The notes: a model not told the origin generated them from the sequence alone. A stretch of DNA of 52,650 nucleotides from Alphaproteobacteria bacterium (GCA_025800285.1 JAOXRX010000037.1:1-52650), one strand, 5' to 3'. Shown: positions 5,608 through 14,050, numbered from the stretch's first letter. A program made the numbers and translations.

Positions 5608-7428
5608 ATGCATACATATAGAACACACAAATGCAACGAGCTTAGAAAAGCTAATGTTGGGGAAGAAGTGAAGCTATCTGGTTGGATTCACAGAAAAAGA
5701 GACCATGGGGGTCTTTTATTCATAGACCTTAGAGATACTTATGGAGTTACTCAATGTGTTGTAAATATAGAAGAAAATAAAGATATACTAGAAAAAGCTG
5801 AGCACACTAGAAATGAATCTGTAATAACAATCACAGGTAAAGTTGTGGATAGGCTTGAAGGAACTGTAAATCCAAAGATGGAAACAGGAGATATTGAAGT
5901 TACTGTAGATAAATTTGAAATTCTTTCAGAATCTGCAGTTTTACCACTACAAGTTAATAGCGAAGAGGATTCTGGAGAAGAAACAAGATTAAAATATCGT
6001 TTCTTAGATTTAAGAAGACCTAAAATGCAAAGAAAGATTCGTTTAAGATCTGCAATGAATGCTTTCATTAGAGAACAAATGGTTGGACAAGGATTCACAG
6101 AGTTTAACACTCCAATCCTTACTGCATCATCTCCTGAAGGAGCAAGAGATTATCTAGTTCCATCAAGAGTTCATCCAGGACAATTTTATGCATTGCCTCA
6201 AGCACCACAACAATTCAAGCAATTACTTATGGTTGCAGGCTTTGATAGATACTTCCAAATAGCTCCATGTTTCCGTGATGAAGATGGTAGAGCGGACAGA
6301 ACTCCTGGTGAGTTTTATCAATTAGACTTTGAAATGTCTTTCGTTACTCAAGATGATATATTCGAAGCTATTGAGCCAGTTACATATAACATCTTTGAAA
6401 AATTCTCTGATTTTACAGGAGAAAAGAAAGAGGTTTCTACAGCTCCATTTAGAAGAATTAAATATAAAGAATCTATGGAAAAATATGGTAGTGATAAGCC
6501 AGATTTAAGAAACCCTCTAATAATTGATAATGTTACAGAAGTATTTAAAACTGATATCACAGAGTTTAAAGCTTTTAAAGGAATCGCTCAATCAGGCGGT
6601 GTTGTTAGAGCAATTAAAGTAGCAAATGTTGCTGACAAACCAAGAAGCTTCTTTGATAAACTTAATGCTTGGGCTCAAGGAGAAGGACAACCAGGTCTAG
6701 GATATTTAATATTTGATGAAAATAACGAATCGAAAGGTGCTTTGTCTAAGTTCTTAGATTCAGCAAAAACTGAGCTTCAAGAAATAACTGGAGCAGGAGC
6801 AAATGATGCTTTATTCTTCATAGCTAATAAAAAAGCTGCTGAGGCAAATAAGTTTGCTGGACTTGCTAGAACAAAAATAGCGGAAGAATTGGATTTAATT
6901 GATACAAGTAAAATTGAAATTTGCTGGATTGTTGACTTCCCAATGTATGAGTTTGATGAAGAACATCAAAAAATTGATTTCTCTCATAACCCGTTCTCAA
7001 CACCTCAAGGTGGCATGGATGATCTAATGAATAAAGATCCTCTTGATATTGTTGCATACCAATATGACTTAGTTATAAACGGTTATGAAGTTGCATCTGG
7101 AGGAATAAGAAATAGTAAAGCAGATGTTATGGAAAAAGCTTTCGCTATTGCTGGTTATGATAGATCGGTTCTTGAAGAGAAATTCTCTGGAATGCTAAAT
7201 GCTTTCCAATATGGTGCTCCTCCTCATGGTGGTGCTGCTTTAGGTATTGACAGAATGATTATGATTCTAACAGAAGACACTAACATAAGAGAAGTTATTG
7301 CATTCCCAATGAATCAAAAAGCTCAAGATTTATTAATGCAAGCTCCAAATAATGTTAATGAAGAGCAGTTAAAAGAGCTACATTTAAAACTTGATTTACC
7401 TTTAGAGTTAAGTGAAGAAGAGGAATAA
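5608..7428 (+). CDS. aspS: Aspartyl-tRNA synthetase
   Basis: 606 residues from ATG 5608 (MHTYRTHKC). An in-frame GTG at 5551 is rejected because it lies inside the T-box bulge. Domains in order: OB-fold anticodon-binding domain (about 1-110), class II catalytic core with motif 2 in FRDEDGRADRTPGEFYQLD (about 215-235), the bacterial GAD insertion (about 290-410), and motif 3 in GGAALGIDRMIMIL near the C-terminus. The enzyme charges tRNA-Asp; whether it also charges tRNA-Asn, as in many alphaproteobacteria that use GatCAB, cannot be told. Single-gene unit with its own promoter, the T-box-like leader and a terminator. Confidence 0.97.
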   Translation: MHTYRTHKCNELRKANVGEEVKLSGWIHRKRDHGGLLFIDLRDTYGVTQCVVNIEENKDILEKAEHTRNESVITITGKVVDRLEGTVNPKMETGDIEVTVDKFEILSESAVLPLQVNSEEDSGEETRLKYRFLDLRRPKMQRKIRLRSAMNAFIREQMVGQGFTEFNTPILTASSPEGARDYLVPSRVHPGQFYALPQAPQQFKQLLMVAGFDRYFQIAPCFRDEDGRADRTPGEFYQLDFEMSFVTQDDIFEAIEPVTYNIFEKFSDFTGEKKEVSTAPFRRIKYKESMEKYGSDKPDLRNPLIIDNVTEVFKTDITEFKAFKGIAQSGGVVRAIKVANVADKPRSFFDKLNAWAQGEGQPGLGYLIFDENNESKGALSKFLDSAKTELQEITGAGANDALFFIANKKAAEANKFAGLARTKIAEELDLIDTSKIEICWIVDFPMYEFDEEHQKIDFSHNPFSTPQGGMDDLMNKDPLDIVAYQYDLVINGYEVASGGIRNSKADVMEKAFAIAGYDRSVLEEKFSGMLNAFQYGAPPHGGAALGIDRMIMILTEDTNIREVIAFPMNQKAQDLLMQAPNNVNEEQLKELHLKLDLPLELSEEEE

Positions 7429-7451
7429 AAATTCCTTTTATTAAAAAAATT

Positions 7452-7482
7452 AAAGCCGTCATAAAAAATGACGGCTTTTTTT
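7452..7482 (+). terminator. aspS terminator, probably shared with the convergent capsid module
   Basis: 11-bp stem AAAGCCGTCAT / ATGACGGCTTT (7452-7462 and 7468-7478) with a 5-base A loop and a T run. On the minus strand it is likewise followed by T-rich sequence, so it can end both aspS and the 84-residue gene at 7488. Confidence 0.85.
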
Positions 7483-7487
7483 ATAAA

Positions 7488-7742
7488 CTATGCAAATGTT
7501 ACAAGAGCTTTTGTTTCTACAACTCCAGAACTATTAGCTGTAACCACAACTAATCCATTCTTAGGAGTTCCATCAATATCAGCATTCACTAATATCATAT
7601 CTCCAACTCTTAACATATCTGCAGACTCATCAAAATATGAGTTCGCAACAATAGCTGTGTTTAAGTCTTCAGACTTATAATGCCATAAGGTAAAGCTGTT
7701 TGAATATGCTAATACACTTAAATTTTCATTTGAATATGCCAT
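7488..7742 (-). CDS. Small phage-structural-type protein next to capsid gene
   Basis: 84 residues. FTLWHYKSEDLN, ANSYFDESADMLRVGDMILVNAD and a closing VVVTANSSGVVETKALV give an all-beta profile. I recognise this pattern from small proteins of unknown or accessory head function encoded beside capsid genes in proteobacterial phages; that is recall, not a search. It follows the capsid-like gene by 17 bases in one transcription unit, and an AAGGAG site is present. A role as decoration or accessory head protein is inference. It could equally be a domesticated remnant, but the frame is intact. Confidence 0.7.
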   Translation of the reverse strand: MAYSNENLSVLAYSNSFTLWHYKSEDLNTAIVANSYFDESADMLRVGDMILVNADIDGTPKNGLVVVTANSSGVVETKALVTFA

Positions 7743-7759
7743 AATCTAATCTCCTTTCC

Positions 7760-8578
7760 TTATGATTCTAAACATCTCATTACAACAACACCTGCTGTAT
7801 CAACGATTTTTGCACCTTGACTCATCATATTGTTAACAAAATGAGAAGCTCTATCTCCATGCCATGAAATATCTGTTTTGATATCTGCTCCACTTGCATG
7901 TCCTATTGCATTTTTATGATAGAAGAAACATTTTCTAACATTTGATGACTTAGGCAATCCAGAGTGAGCAATAAATGTAGCTCCAAGCCATTTTTTAGCT
8001 TGAGCATTTTTAAATGGAAGCTCATCAGAACCAACATACTCAGCACTTGCAAACTCAGGTATTGAAAGAAGCTCTGTAAATTGCTTGTGTCCTAGAACAA
8101 CAAAACGATTACCATCATCAGGCACATCTGCTGCACCTAGTATTTCAAAAGCTTCTAAAATTTTAGCTTTTGTCATACCGTCAGAGTTTGATCCAGCATA
8201 GTTTGTTGATTTAGAAAGTTCTGCAATGATAAGGTCATCCGCTTTTCTACCAAGAGCATAAGCTCCTGCATTTGCAATTACACCTCTCTCATCAATGTTT
8301 GTTTTTACTTCATCAAGTCTATCCACCCAATCACCTGCATAGTAATCAGACAGAGCACACTCAACAGTAGAATGAGCCAGATTCATAACAGGAACTGTTC
8401 CGTTTCTAGCTTTTGTTGAAGCTACACCTTTTCCAATTTTTTGGAATGTTGTGCTAGAACCTAAAACATTGTTTTTGCTTCTAACTGTGTTTACAAGTTT
8501 AGAGCCCATTCTTTGGAATGACTCATGAACTTCTCTTTCGAATTGTTTTACGAAAGCTTGGTCAATTGAAGTTGACAT
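7760..8578 (-). CDS. Phage major capsid-like protein
   Basis: 272 residues, intact. The N-terminus (IDQAFVKQFEREVHESFQRMGSKL), the early mention of variable loops, DYYAGDWVDRLDEVKTNIDERG (about residue 90), the KADDLIIAEL helix and the VLGHKQFTELLSIPEFASA segment fit capsid proteins of the Phage_capsid_2 type, for which this length is usual. The end (ISWHGDRASHFVNNMMSQGAKIVDTAGVVVMRC) has the expected final strand. Such proteins self-assemble into icosahedral heads. No portal, terminase, protease or tail gene lies nearby; only the 84-residue partner is co-transcribed. It stands between aspS and def, so it is a remnant, a domesticated shell, or one locus of a dispersed particle. An encapsulin-like use is possible but unproven. 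Confidence 0.75.
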   Translation of the reverse strand: MSTSIDQAFVKQFEREVHESFQRMGSKLVNTVRSKNNVLGSSTTFQKIGKGVASTKARNGTVPVMNLAHSTVECALSDYYAGDWVDRLDEVKTNIDERGVIANAGAYALGRKADDLIIAELSKSTNYAGSNSDGMTKAKILEAFEILGAADVPDDGNRFVVLGHKQFTELLSIPEFASAEYVGSDELPFKNAQAKKWLGATFIAHSGLPKSSNVRKCFFYHKNAIGHASGADIKTDISWHGDRASHFVNNMMSQGAKIVDTAGVVVMRCLES

Positions 8579-8721
8579 ATTTTTTCCTTTCTAACCAAAA
8601 TAAACTCTCACTTCTTTTAAACAAAGAGTGTTCTTAAAGTCCGAGAATTTAAATGATTAATATTAGTTGTTAAATTGTTTTGTTACTACTAATAAGGTAT
8701 CCTTTACTTTTATGATAAGTT

Positions 8722-8827
8722 TAAAAAAACTCTGCAAATAGCAGAGTCATATAAATTACAATCTTAATTTTAAGGGCTTAATAAACAGGGGATTATCAAA
8801 TTTTTGATATACTTGTCCTATTTCTGA
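8722..8827 (-). ncRNA. Candidate small RNA or attenuated leader upstream of the capsid-like gene
   Basis: The 326-base gap between the capsid gene and def is not empty. A strong minus-strand promoter (8834-8862) would start a transcript near 8827. After about 105 bases it meets an intrinsic terminator, ACTCTGC/GCAGAGT with a 5-base loop followed by a T run (8722-8747). A second hairpin, TATCAAA/TTTGATA, lies inside. No convincing ORF is present. It could be a free-standing small RNA, or a leader whose read-through drives the capsid module 145 bases further on. The same terminator might instead serve def, which ends at 8905. Confidence 0.45.
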
Positions 8828-8833
8828 ATAAAA

Positions 8834-8862
8834 CTTATATAGGAATATTTTCTTAATGTCAA
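8834..8862 (-). promoter_or_regulatory. Sigma70-type promoter between def and the capsid-like gene
   Basis: Minus strand TTGACA (8862-8857), 17-base spacer, TATAAG (8839-8834). It lies just after the end of def and points to the capsid module. Confidence 0.65.
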
Positions 8863-8904
8863 GTATTTTTTTGAAAAAAATATCAGTAAATGAAAAATAC
8901 TAAA

Positions 8905-9405
8905 TTATTTTTTTAGCTTTTTAAGCTTTCTAAGTATAATGTTTTTTCTTAAAGATGAGACATGATCGTAGAAAAGAACACCATTTAAATGATCTATTTC
9001 ATGTTGCAAACAAATTGTCAACAAGTCATCTGAGGCTTTAACTATTTGCTTCTCTCCATTGTAGTCTAAGTATTCAACTTCAACTTCTCTAGCCCTCTCA
9101 ACATCAGAGTATTGTTCTGGAATAGACAAGCAACCCTCTTCTTCAATAGCGGTTTCTTTTGACTTATATTTTATAACAGGATTAACTAGAAACATTGGAG
9201 AGTTCTTTTCTGAAGAAACATCTATAACAACCACTCTTTTAGACACTCCTATTTGAGGAGCAGCTAAACCAACACCATTCGAAGCATACATAGTTTCAAG
9301 CATATCATCCATTAGATTACGAATATCGTCATTAACTTCTGATACATTGCTTGCTACTTGTTTTAGAACTGGAGCAGGAGCTATTACTATATCTAATTTA
9401 GACAT
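8905..9405 (-). CDS. def: Peptide deformylase
   Basis: 166 residues, normal length. All three signature motifs are present: GVGLAAPQIG (about residue 45), EEGCLSIPE (about 91; the Cys is a metal ligand) and QHEIDHLNGVLF (about 134; HExxH supplies the other ligands and the catalytic Glu). The enzyme removes the N-terminal formyl group from new proteins. It starts 2 bases after the rbfA stop, so the two are co-transcribed. No methionyl-tRNA formyltransferase gene (fmt), its common partner, is in the window. Confidence 0.97.
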   Translation of the reverse strand: MSKLDIVIAPAPVLKQVASNVSEVNDDIRNLMDDMLETMYASNGVGLAAPQIGVSKRVVVIDVSSEKNSPMFLVNPVIKYKSKETAIEEEGCLSIPEQYSDVERAREVEVEYLDYNGEKQIVKASDDLLTICLQHEIDHLNGVLFYDHVSSLRKNIILRKLKKLKK

Positions 9406-9407
9406 CT

Positions 9408-9785
9408 CTAGTCCTCCTTAACATGAATACCTGATAATAGGTTTTCAATTTTTTCTGCATAATCCATCACATCATCTGCTCTGAAATTAATCTTTGGTGT
9501 GTATTTAAGATTAAGCTTTCTAGACATTTCTTTTTTGAAATAAGCATCCGCTTTATTAAGAGCTTTAATAGCCTTATGAGGATATTTCTCTCCAATAATA
9601 GAAACATATGCTGTAGCATTTTTTAGATCTGGAGAAATCTTAACTTCATTAATTGAGACAATAGCTTTCTTAAGGTCTCTATCATTAAAAGACCCTTGTA
9701 TAAAAATTTCGTTCAGAACTTGTTTAACTTGTTCTGATACTCTTAGTTGTCTTGTGCTTGGCATTTTACCTAACTGTTGTCCCAT
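9408..9785 (-). CDS. rbfA: 30S ribosome-binding factor A
   Basis: 125 residues. A KH-type fold is indicated by RQLRVSEQVKQVLNEIF near the N-terminus, VSINEVKISPDLKNATAYVSI in the middle and LKYTPKINFRADDVMDYAEKIENLL at the end, all typical of RbfA. It assists late 30S maturation and cold-adapted growth. The chosen start follows AAAGG by 8 bases; a second methionine at residue 8 (MPSTRQLRV) is the common start in relatives and remains possible. First gene of an rbfA-def unit; the usual neighbours truB and infB are absent. Confidence 0.94.
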   Translation of the reverse strand: MGQQLGKMPSTRQLRVSEQVKQVLNEIFIQGSFNDRDLKKAIVSINEVKISPDLKNATAYVSIIGEKYPHKAIKALNKADAYFKKEMSRKLNLKYTPKINFRADDVMDYAEKIENLLSGIHVKED

Positions 9786-9811
9786 TTATATACCTTTCTG
9801 TTAACACCAAT

Positions 9812-9840
9812 TGTATAGCATAAGTATTATTTTTTTTCAA
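9812..9840 (-). promoter_or_regulatory. rbfA-def promoter
   Basis: Minus strand TTGAAA (9840-9835), 17-base spacer, TATACA (9817-9812), 27 bases before the rbfA start. It lies right at the end of the preceding deacylase gene. Confidence 0.6.
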
Positions 9841-9842
9841 GT

Positions 9843-10691
9843 TTATCTTTTTTTAGCTATGTAGAACCACTCATGTCCGATTTTAGCATCTACATTAGGC
9901 AATACCATGACAGAGTCTTCCTCTGCATATATTTTTTCACCATTTTCATATGTAGCTATTAAATCGCCTTTCGAAAGTAAATCAAAATTTTGAAACTCTT
10001 TTGCTAAAGTACCGTTTTCTCTTTTTAAAACCATTTCTTCTATATGTATTTGCTCAACCTCTACAGATGAATTAAACTTACCATCAATCATTCCAAGAGA
10101 CTTTAATAAATTAATTATAGTATTAAAAGCAAACTCTTCACTTTCCCTAGCATAATGATTTCCACACTCTAAAGTTATACAGTTAGTATTTCCTTTTAAG
10201 TTTGCAAAAGTCTCTGTTGACATTTCACAAATATCACTATCTTTATAAACCTCTGGGAAACCAGATACAAAATACTTAGCACAACTTGCTTCCACCAGCT
10301 TACGATTTTCACTAGTATCATAATCAAGAAAAGAAAAAGGAGCATCATCTGTATAAGAAGAGTGCAAATCTATCATATAATCAGCTTTTAATATTTCATC
10401 AGCCACTTGACTAGCAATTATCTCTTCATAAGAGTTTGGATTTTCATAAATGTCTATTACTCTATTTAAGTTAGTTCCAACATCACGAGTATTTTCTTCA
10501 TAAGCTCTAGGATTGCATATCGGCATAAAAGTAACAGATCCTTTTTCCAAGAAAATCTCATTGCTTTCAAACATATCAATAACTCTATTAATTGCTTTTG
10601 TCCCACACTGTTCATTACCATGTACAGCTCCAGTGAATAGAACTTTAATACTATTGTCTTTTTCTATTTTTTTAACTAATAACTGACTCAT
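9843..10691 (-). CDS. Succinylglutamate desuccinylase/aspartoacylase-family zinc deacylase
   Basis: 282 residues. Zinc-carboxypeptidase-like fold of the AstE/AspA family: HGNEQ (His24, Glu27 as first two zinc ligands), NPRAYEENTRDVGTNLNR (Asp/Asn/Arg substrate motif, about 60-75), DLHSS (about 108, third zinc ligand) and TLECGNHY (about 172, catalytic Glu). Members cleave N-acyl groups from amino acids such as N-succinylglutamate or N-acetylaspartate. The C-terminal 80 residues form the beta-rich lid seen in the family. It overlaps the preceding acyltransferase gene by 20 bases and is the last gene of a three-gene operon. This puts N-acyl transfer and N-acyl removal under one promoter. The substrate is unknown, and the full arginine-succinyl pathway genes (astB, astC, astD) are not here. 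Confidence 0.85.
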   Translation of the reverse strand: MSQLLVKKIEKDNSIKVLFTGAVHGNEQCGTKAINRVIDMFESNEIFLEKGSVTFMPICNPRAYEENTRDVGTNLNRVIDIYENPNSYEEIIASQVADEILKADYMIDLHSSYTDDAPFSFLDYDTSENRKLVEASCAKYFVSGFPEVYKDSDICEMSTETFANLKGNTNCITLECGNHYARESEEFAFNTIINLLKSLGMIDGKFNSSVEVEQIHIEEMVLKRENGTLAKEFQNFDLLSKGDLIATYENGEKIYAEEDSVMVLPNVDAKIGHEWFYIAKKR

Positions 10692-11496
10692 GTCCTAATC
10701 CTTTATTTTTGTTAGCACTAAATGATAAAGATGGCTTTTTATTACCCAGTTTTTCAATCAATTCTGGAGATTTAGAGAACCACATTGTCTTTGTTTTTTT
10801 ATCAAAAATACTTCCTATAATTTCTTCATCTTTCTTAATCTTAGCAATCTTTTCACAATAAAGGCTTTCATCAACCTTTACAGGAATCATGTTCTTTTTA
10901 TTAATAGAAAAATTAAATCGTTCTTCTTTATCTTTAACTAAATAGAATATATTAGCATTATCAAAAGGATCAACTGTTGTTTGAGTTAATAAAAATCCAG
11001 CATCTAAAAAATGCCCAAAACTTTTGTAGTTAGTAATTTCGACAGTAGCTACAGAATATCTTCTTTTAGAACCCTCTTCTAAAAAAGAGTCCATATCTTT
11101 GAACAAGCCCATACCTCTAAATTCTGGATGAACACAAACACTACCTATATAATCCAACTCTGAATTACTTATAGCATCAGCATTAAAATTAGGCAAAAAG
11201 TCTCCACTTTCATCCCTAACAGAATCCTCTGGAACTCCAAAATATCCCATTTCAGCTACTAGCTGTTTTTCTTTTCGTTTTTCATCTAATAAAAATATAC
11301 CAACCATTTTATTGTTATCATCATCAATAATAGCCGCAATTTTATCTTTAGACTTTGAAATAATATACTCTTCTTTACCTTTACCCTTCATTTCCTCAGC
11401 AACTAAATTTAAAAGATTATGTGATTTTTCTACATCTCTTAATGTAAGTTCTCTCATTAAAAATAATTTACCTTTTTTTAAAAAAATCTTACGCAT
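10672..11496 (-). CDS. GNAT-family acyltransferase (second of tandem pair)
   Basis: About 274 residues. Acyl-CoA-binding motif A is visible as IGSVCVHPEFRGMGLFKDMDSFL (about 145-168); the AEMGYFGVP strand and NYKSFGHFLDAGFLL follow the GNAT plan. It aligns along its whole length with the next gene upstream (11489-12316), so the two arose by tandem duplication. The start is ATG 11496, whose ATGCGTAA overlaps the upstream stop and which follows a GAAAGAGAG site. An internal ATG at 11457 (MRELTLRD) corresponds to the conserved start of the domain and is an alternative. The C-terminal 80 residues are a family-specific extension of unknown role. Substrate unknown; operon partner is a deacylase. 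Confidence 0.8.
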   Translation of the reverse strand: MRKIFLKKGKLFLMRELTLRDVEKSHNLLNLVAEEMKGKGKEEYIISKSKDKIAAIIDDDNNKMVGIFLLDEKRKEKQLVAEMGYFGVPEDSVRDESGDFLPNFNADAISNSELDYIGSVCVHPEFRGMGLFKDMDSFLEEGSKRRYSVATVEITNYKSFGHFLDAGFLLTQTTVDPFDNANIFYLVKDKEERFNFSINKKNMIPVKVDESLYCEKIAKIKKDEEIIGSIFDKKTKTMWFSKSPELIEKLGNKKPSLSFSANKNKGLGHESVIS

Positions 11497-12316
11497 AAAC
11501 AAACTCTCTTTCCATATTAGTTTCTTTTCTTATTAAAGATGGCCTATTAGTTTTGTTATTACAACCAAAGTGATTTAGAACTTCATCTGCTCTTATAAAA
11601 TCTATTCTTTTTTGTTCTTTATTAAATTTAGCACCTACTAAACCATCTCTTAAAGATGAGTTTAAGAATTGATCATAAAAACTAGACTCTACAGGAATAC
11701 TTGCAGAAGTATTAATTAATAACTCTCTTCTAAAATCATTTCTTTTTAAATCTTTTATAAAATAGAAGATATTTCCTCCATCATCAGGATCGACTGTTTT
11801 CTGAGTAAGAAAGAAACCTGCATCTAAGAAATGACCGAAACTTCTATAATTTTTAGTATCAACCATACAAACAGAGAATCCTCTTTCTGATCTTTCTTCT
11901 AAGAATTTATCTAAATCTTTTAAAAGACCTAAGCCTCTAAACTCTTTTTTAGTACAAACAGACCCTATAAAGTTTATATCGTTATTAGCAACATTATCTG
12001 CTTTAAAATTAGGCAAAACTGCATCAGTATTGTCTCTAGGAGAATTAGCATCAACTCCAAAATATCCTATTTCTGCCACCAAGGTATCTTCTTGACCATT
12101 ATCACCAAGGGAGAATACTCCTGCCATTTTATGTGAATCATTCAACAACATATTTCTAACTTCTGAAAGAGTCTTTTTATGAAGATATTTTTTATCTTGA
12201 TTTGCCATTTCTTGAGCAACCTCATTTAATAAAGCATGAGATTTAGCTAGATCTCTTACATCTAACATTCTAATTACAAATTCCTGATCCAATCTTCTAA
12301 TATGTGTACAATCCAT
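11489..12316 (-). CDS. GNAT-family acyltransferase (first of tandem pair)
   Basis: 275 residues, starting after an AAGG site 20 bases beyond a leader terminator. IRMLDVRDLAKSHALLNEVAQEM begins the domain; VAEIGYFGVDANSPRD, the acyl-CoA loop IGSVCTKKEFRGLGLLKDLDKFL (about 137-160) and NYRSFGHFLDAGFFLTQKTVDP are shared with the second copy. Size and partner gene recall arginine N-succinyltransferase (AstA), but I do not see AstA-specific blocks, so I leave it as GNAT. Two related acyltransferases in a row may form a heterodimer or act on different amines. Regulation is likely through the leader ORF and terminator at 12336-12460. Confidence 0.82.
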   Translation of the reverse strand: MDCTHIRRLDQEFVIRMLDVRDLAKSHALLNEVAQEMANQDKKYLHKKTLSEVRNMLLNDSHKMAGVFSLGDNGQEDTLVAEIGYFGVDANSPRDNTDAVLPNFKADNVANNDINFIGSVCTKKEFRGLGLLKDLDKFLEERSERGFSVCMVDTKNYRSFGHFLDAGFFLTQKTVDPDDGGNIFYFIKDLKRNDFRRELLINTSASIPVESSFYDQFLNSSLRDGLVGAKFNKEQKRIDFIRADEVLNHFGCNNKTNRPSLIRKETNMEREFVYA

Positions 12317-12335
12317 CTTTTTTCCTTACTTAATT

Positions 12336-12369
12336 AATAAAAAAAGCTCTCATAATTAATGAGAGCTTT
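12336..12369 (-). terminator. Leader terminator (attenuator) of the acyltransferase operon
   Basis: Stem AAAGCTCTCAT / ATGAGAGCTTT (12343-12353 and 12359-12369), 5-base loop, then a run of seven Ts on the minus strand. It ends only about 20 bases before the start codon at 12316, leaving almost no room for another promoter, so the operon should be expressed by read-through. Confidence 0.8.
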
Positions 12370-12403
12370 ATTTCGATTTTAGATAAAAACTAAACTTCTA
12401 CTT

Positions 12404-12460
12404 TTAACTCTCTGTTAAAATAGTTCTTCTTATTTTTAGTTTTCTACCCTTTAAAAACAT
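12404..12460 (-). CDS. 18-residue leader peptide, Lys/Arg-rich
   Basis: Too short for usual gene calling. On the minus strand an AAGGAAG site is followed by ATG at 12460 and an ORF reading MFLKGRKLKIRRTILTES, then TAA. Six of its first twelve residues are Lys or Arg (codons AAG, AGA, AAA, AAA, AGA, AGA). It lies between a strong promoter and the terminator before the acyltransferase operon, the classical position of an attenuator leader peptide. The coding segment GAAAACTAAA can pair with TTTAGTTTTT between the ORF and the terminator. A complete four-segment attenuator with a clear antiterminator was not resolved by eye. Confidence 0.55.
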   Translation of the reverse strand: MFLKGRKLKIRRTILTES

Positions 12461-12490
12461 CGTTTCTTCCTTTTGTTGTTTTGTAGAAAT

Positions 12491-12519
12491 AATATATCAC
12501 AAAAATGCAATAAAATCAA
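12491..12519 (-). promoter_or_regulatory. Promoter of the acyltransferase-deacylase operon
   Basis: Minus strand TTGATT (12519-12514), 17-base spacer, TATATT (12496-12491). Transcription would start near 12484 and pass through the leader ORF and terminator before the first acyltransferase gene. Confidence 0.75.
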
Positions 12520-12548
12520 GAGTTTTTTACAACAAAACCGTTAAAAGT

Positions 12549-13710
<1,162 letters not shown>

Positions 13711-13853
13711 AACAAATCATAAAACTCAATCTCTATATTATCGCCTTACCCCACCACTATCCTTTTATTTTTATCACGATACTCTGTCATTCCCTACCCC
13801 CTCTCTGTCATTATCTCGAAAGCGGGAACCCCTCCCTATGCATATCTTAATCC

Positions 13854-13963
13854 GTCATTCTGAATGGACACACTTGTGTGGTAGTGAAGAATCTCTCTGT
13901 GTTACTGGATATAAATCAACATTACACAGGCTCGAAAGGATTCTTCACTTTGTTCAGAATGAC
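13854..13963 (+). repeat. REP-like palindromic repeat, copy 1
   Basis: The gene-free stretch 13656-14050 holds the tgt promoter, this repeat and the pilin-gene terminator. The element is a 110-base imperfect inverted repeat: ends GTCATTCTGAA and TTCAGAATGAC, inner arms GAAGAATC and GATTCTTC, and centre arms TGTGTTA and TTACACA. A second copy is at 33676-33786. Fragments with GTCATT just upstream (about 13787-13830, including TCTCGAAAGCGGGAACC) look like remains of other copies. The whole could fold into one long hairpin. Confidence 0.85.
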
Positions 13964-13997
13964 TGAGAAAAATTGAGACTGGCGAAAAAAAGCATAA

Positions 13998-14028
13998 AAA
14001 AAAGAGGTTGTTGACCAACCTCTTTTTT
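13998..14028 (-). terminator. Terminator of the pilin-like gene
   Basis: 13-bp stem AAAAAAGAGGTTG / CAACCTCTTTTTT with a TTGAC loop, 23 bases beyond the pilin-like stop codon. Confidence 0.85.
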
Positions 14029-14050
14029 CTAACTGTAATACAATTCTATA

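Noticed and set aside
9843-12316. Calling the operon arginine succinyltransferase (ast) genes
   Set aside because: The deacylase fits the AstE/AspA superfamily, but the acyltransferases show only generic GNAT motifs and astB, astC and astD are missing.
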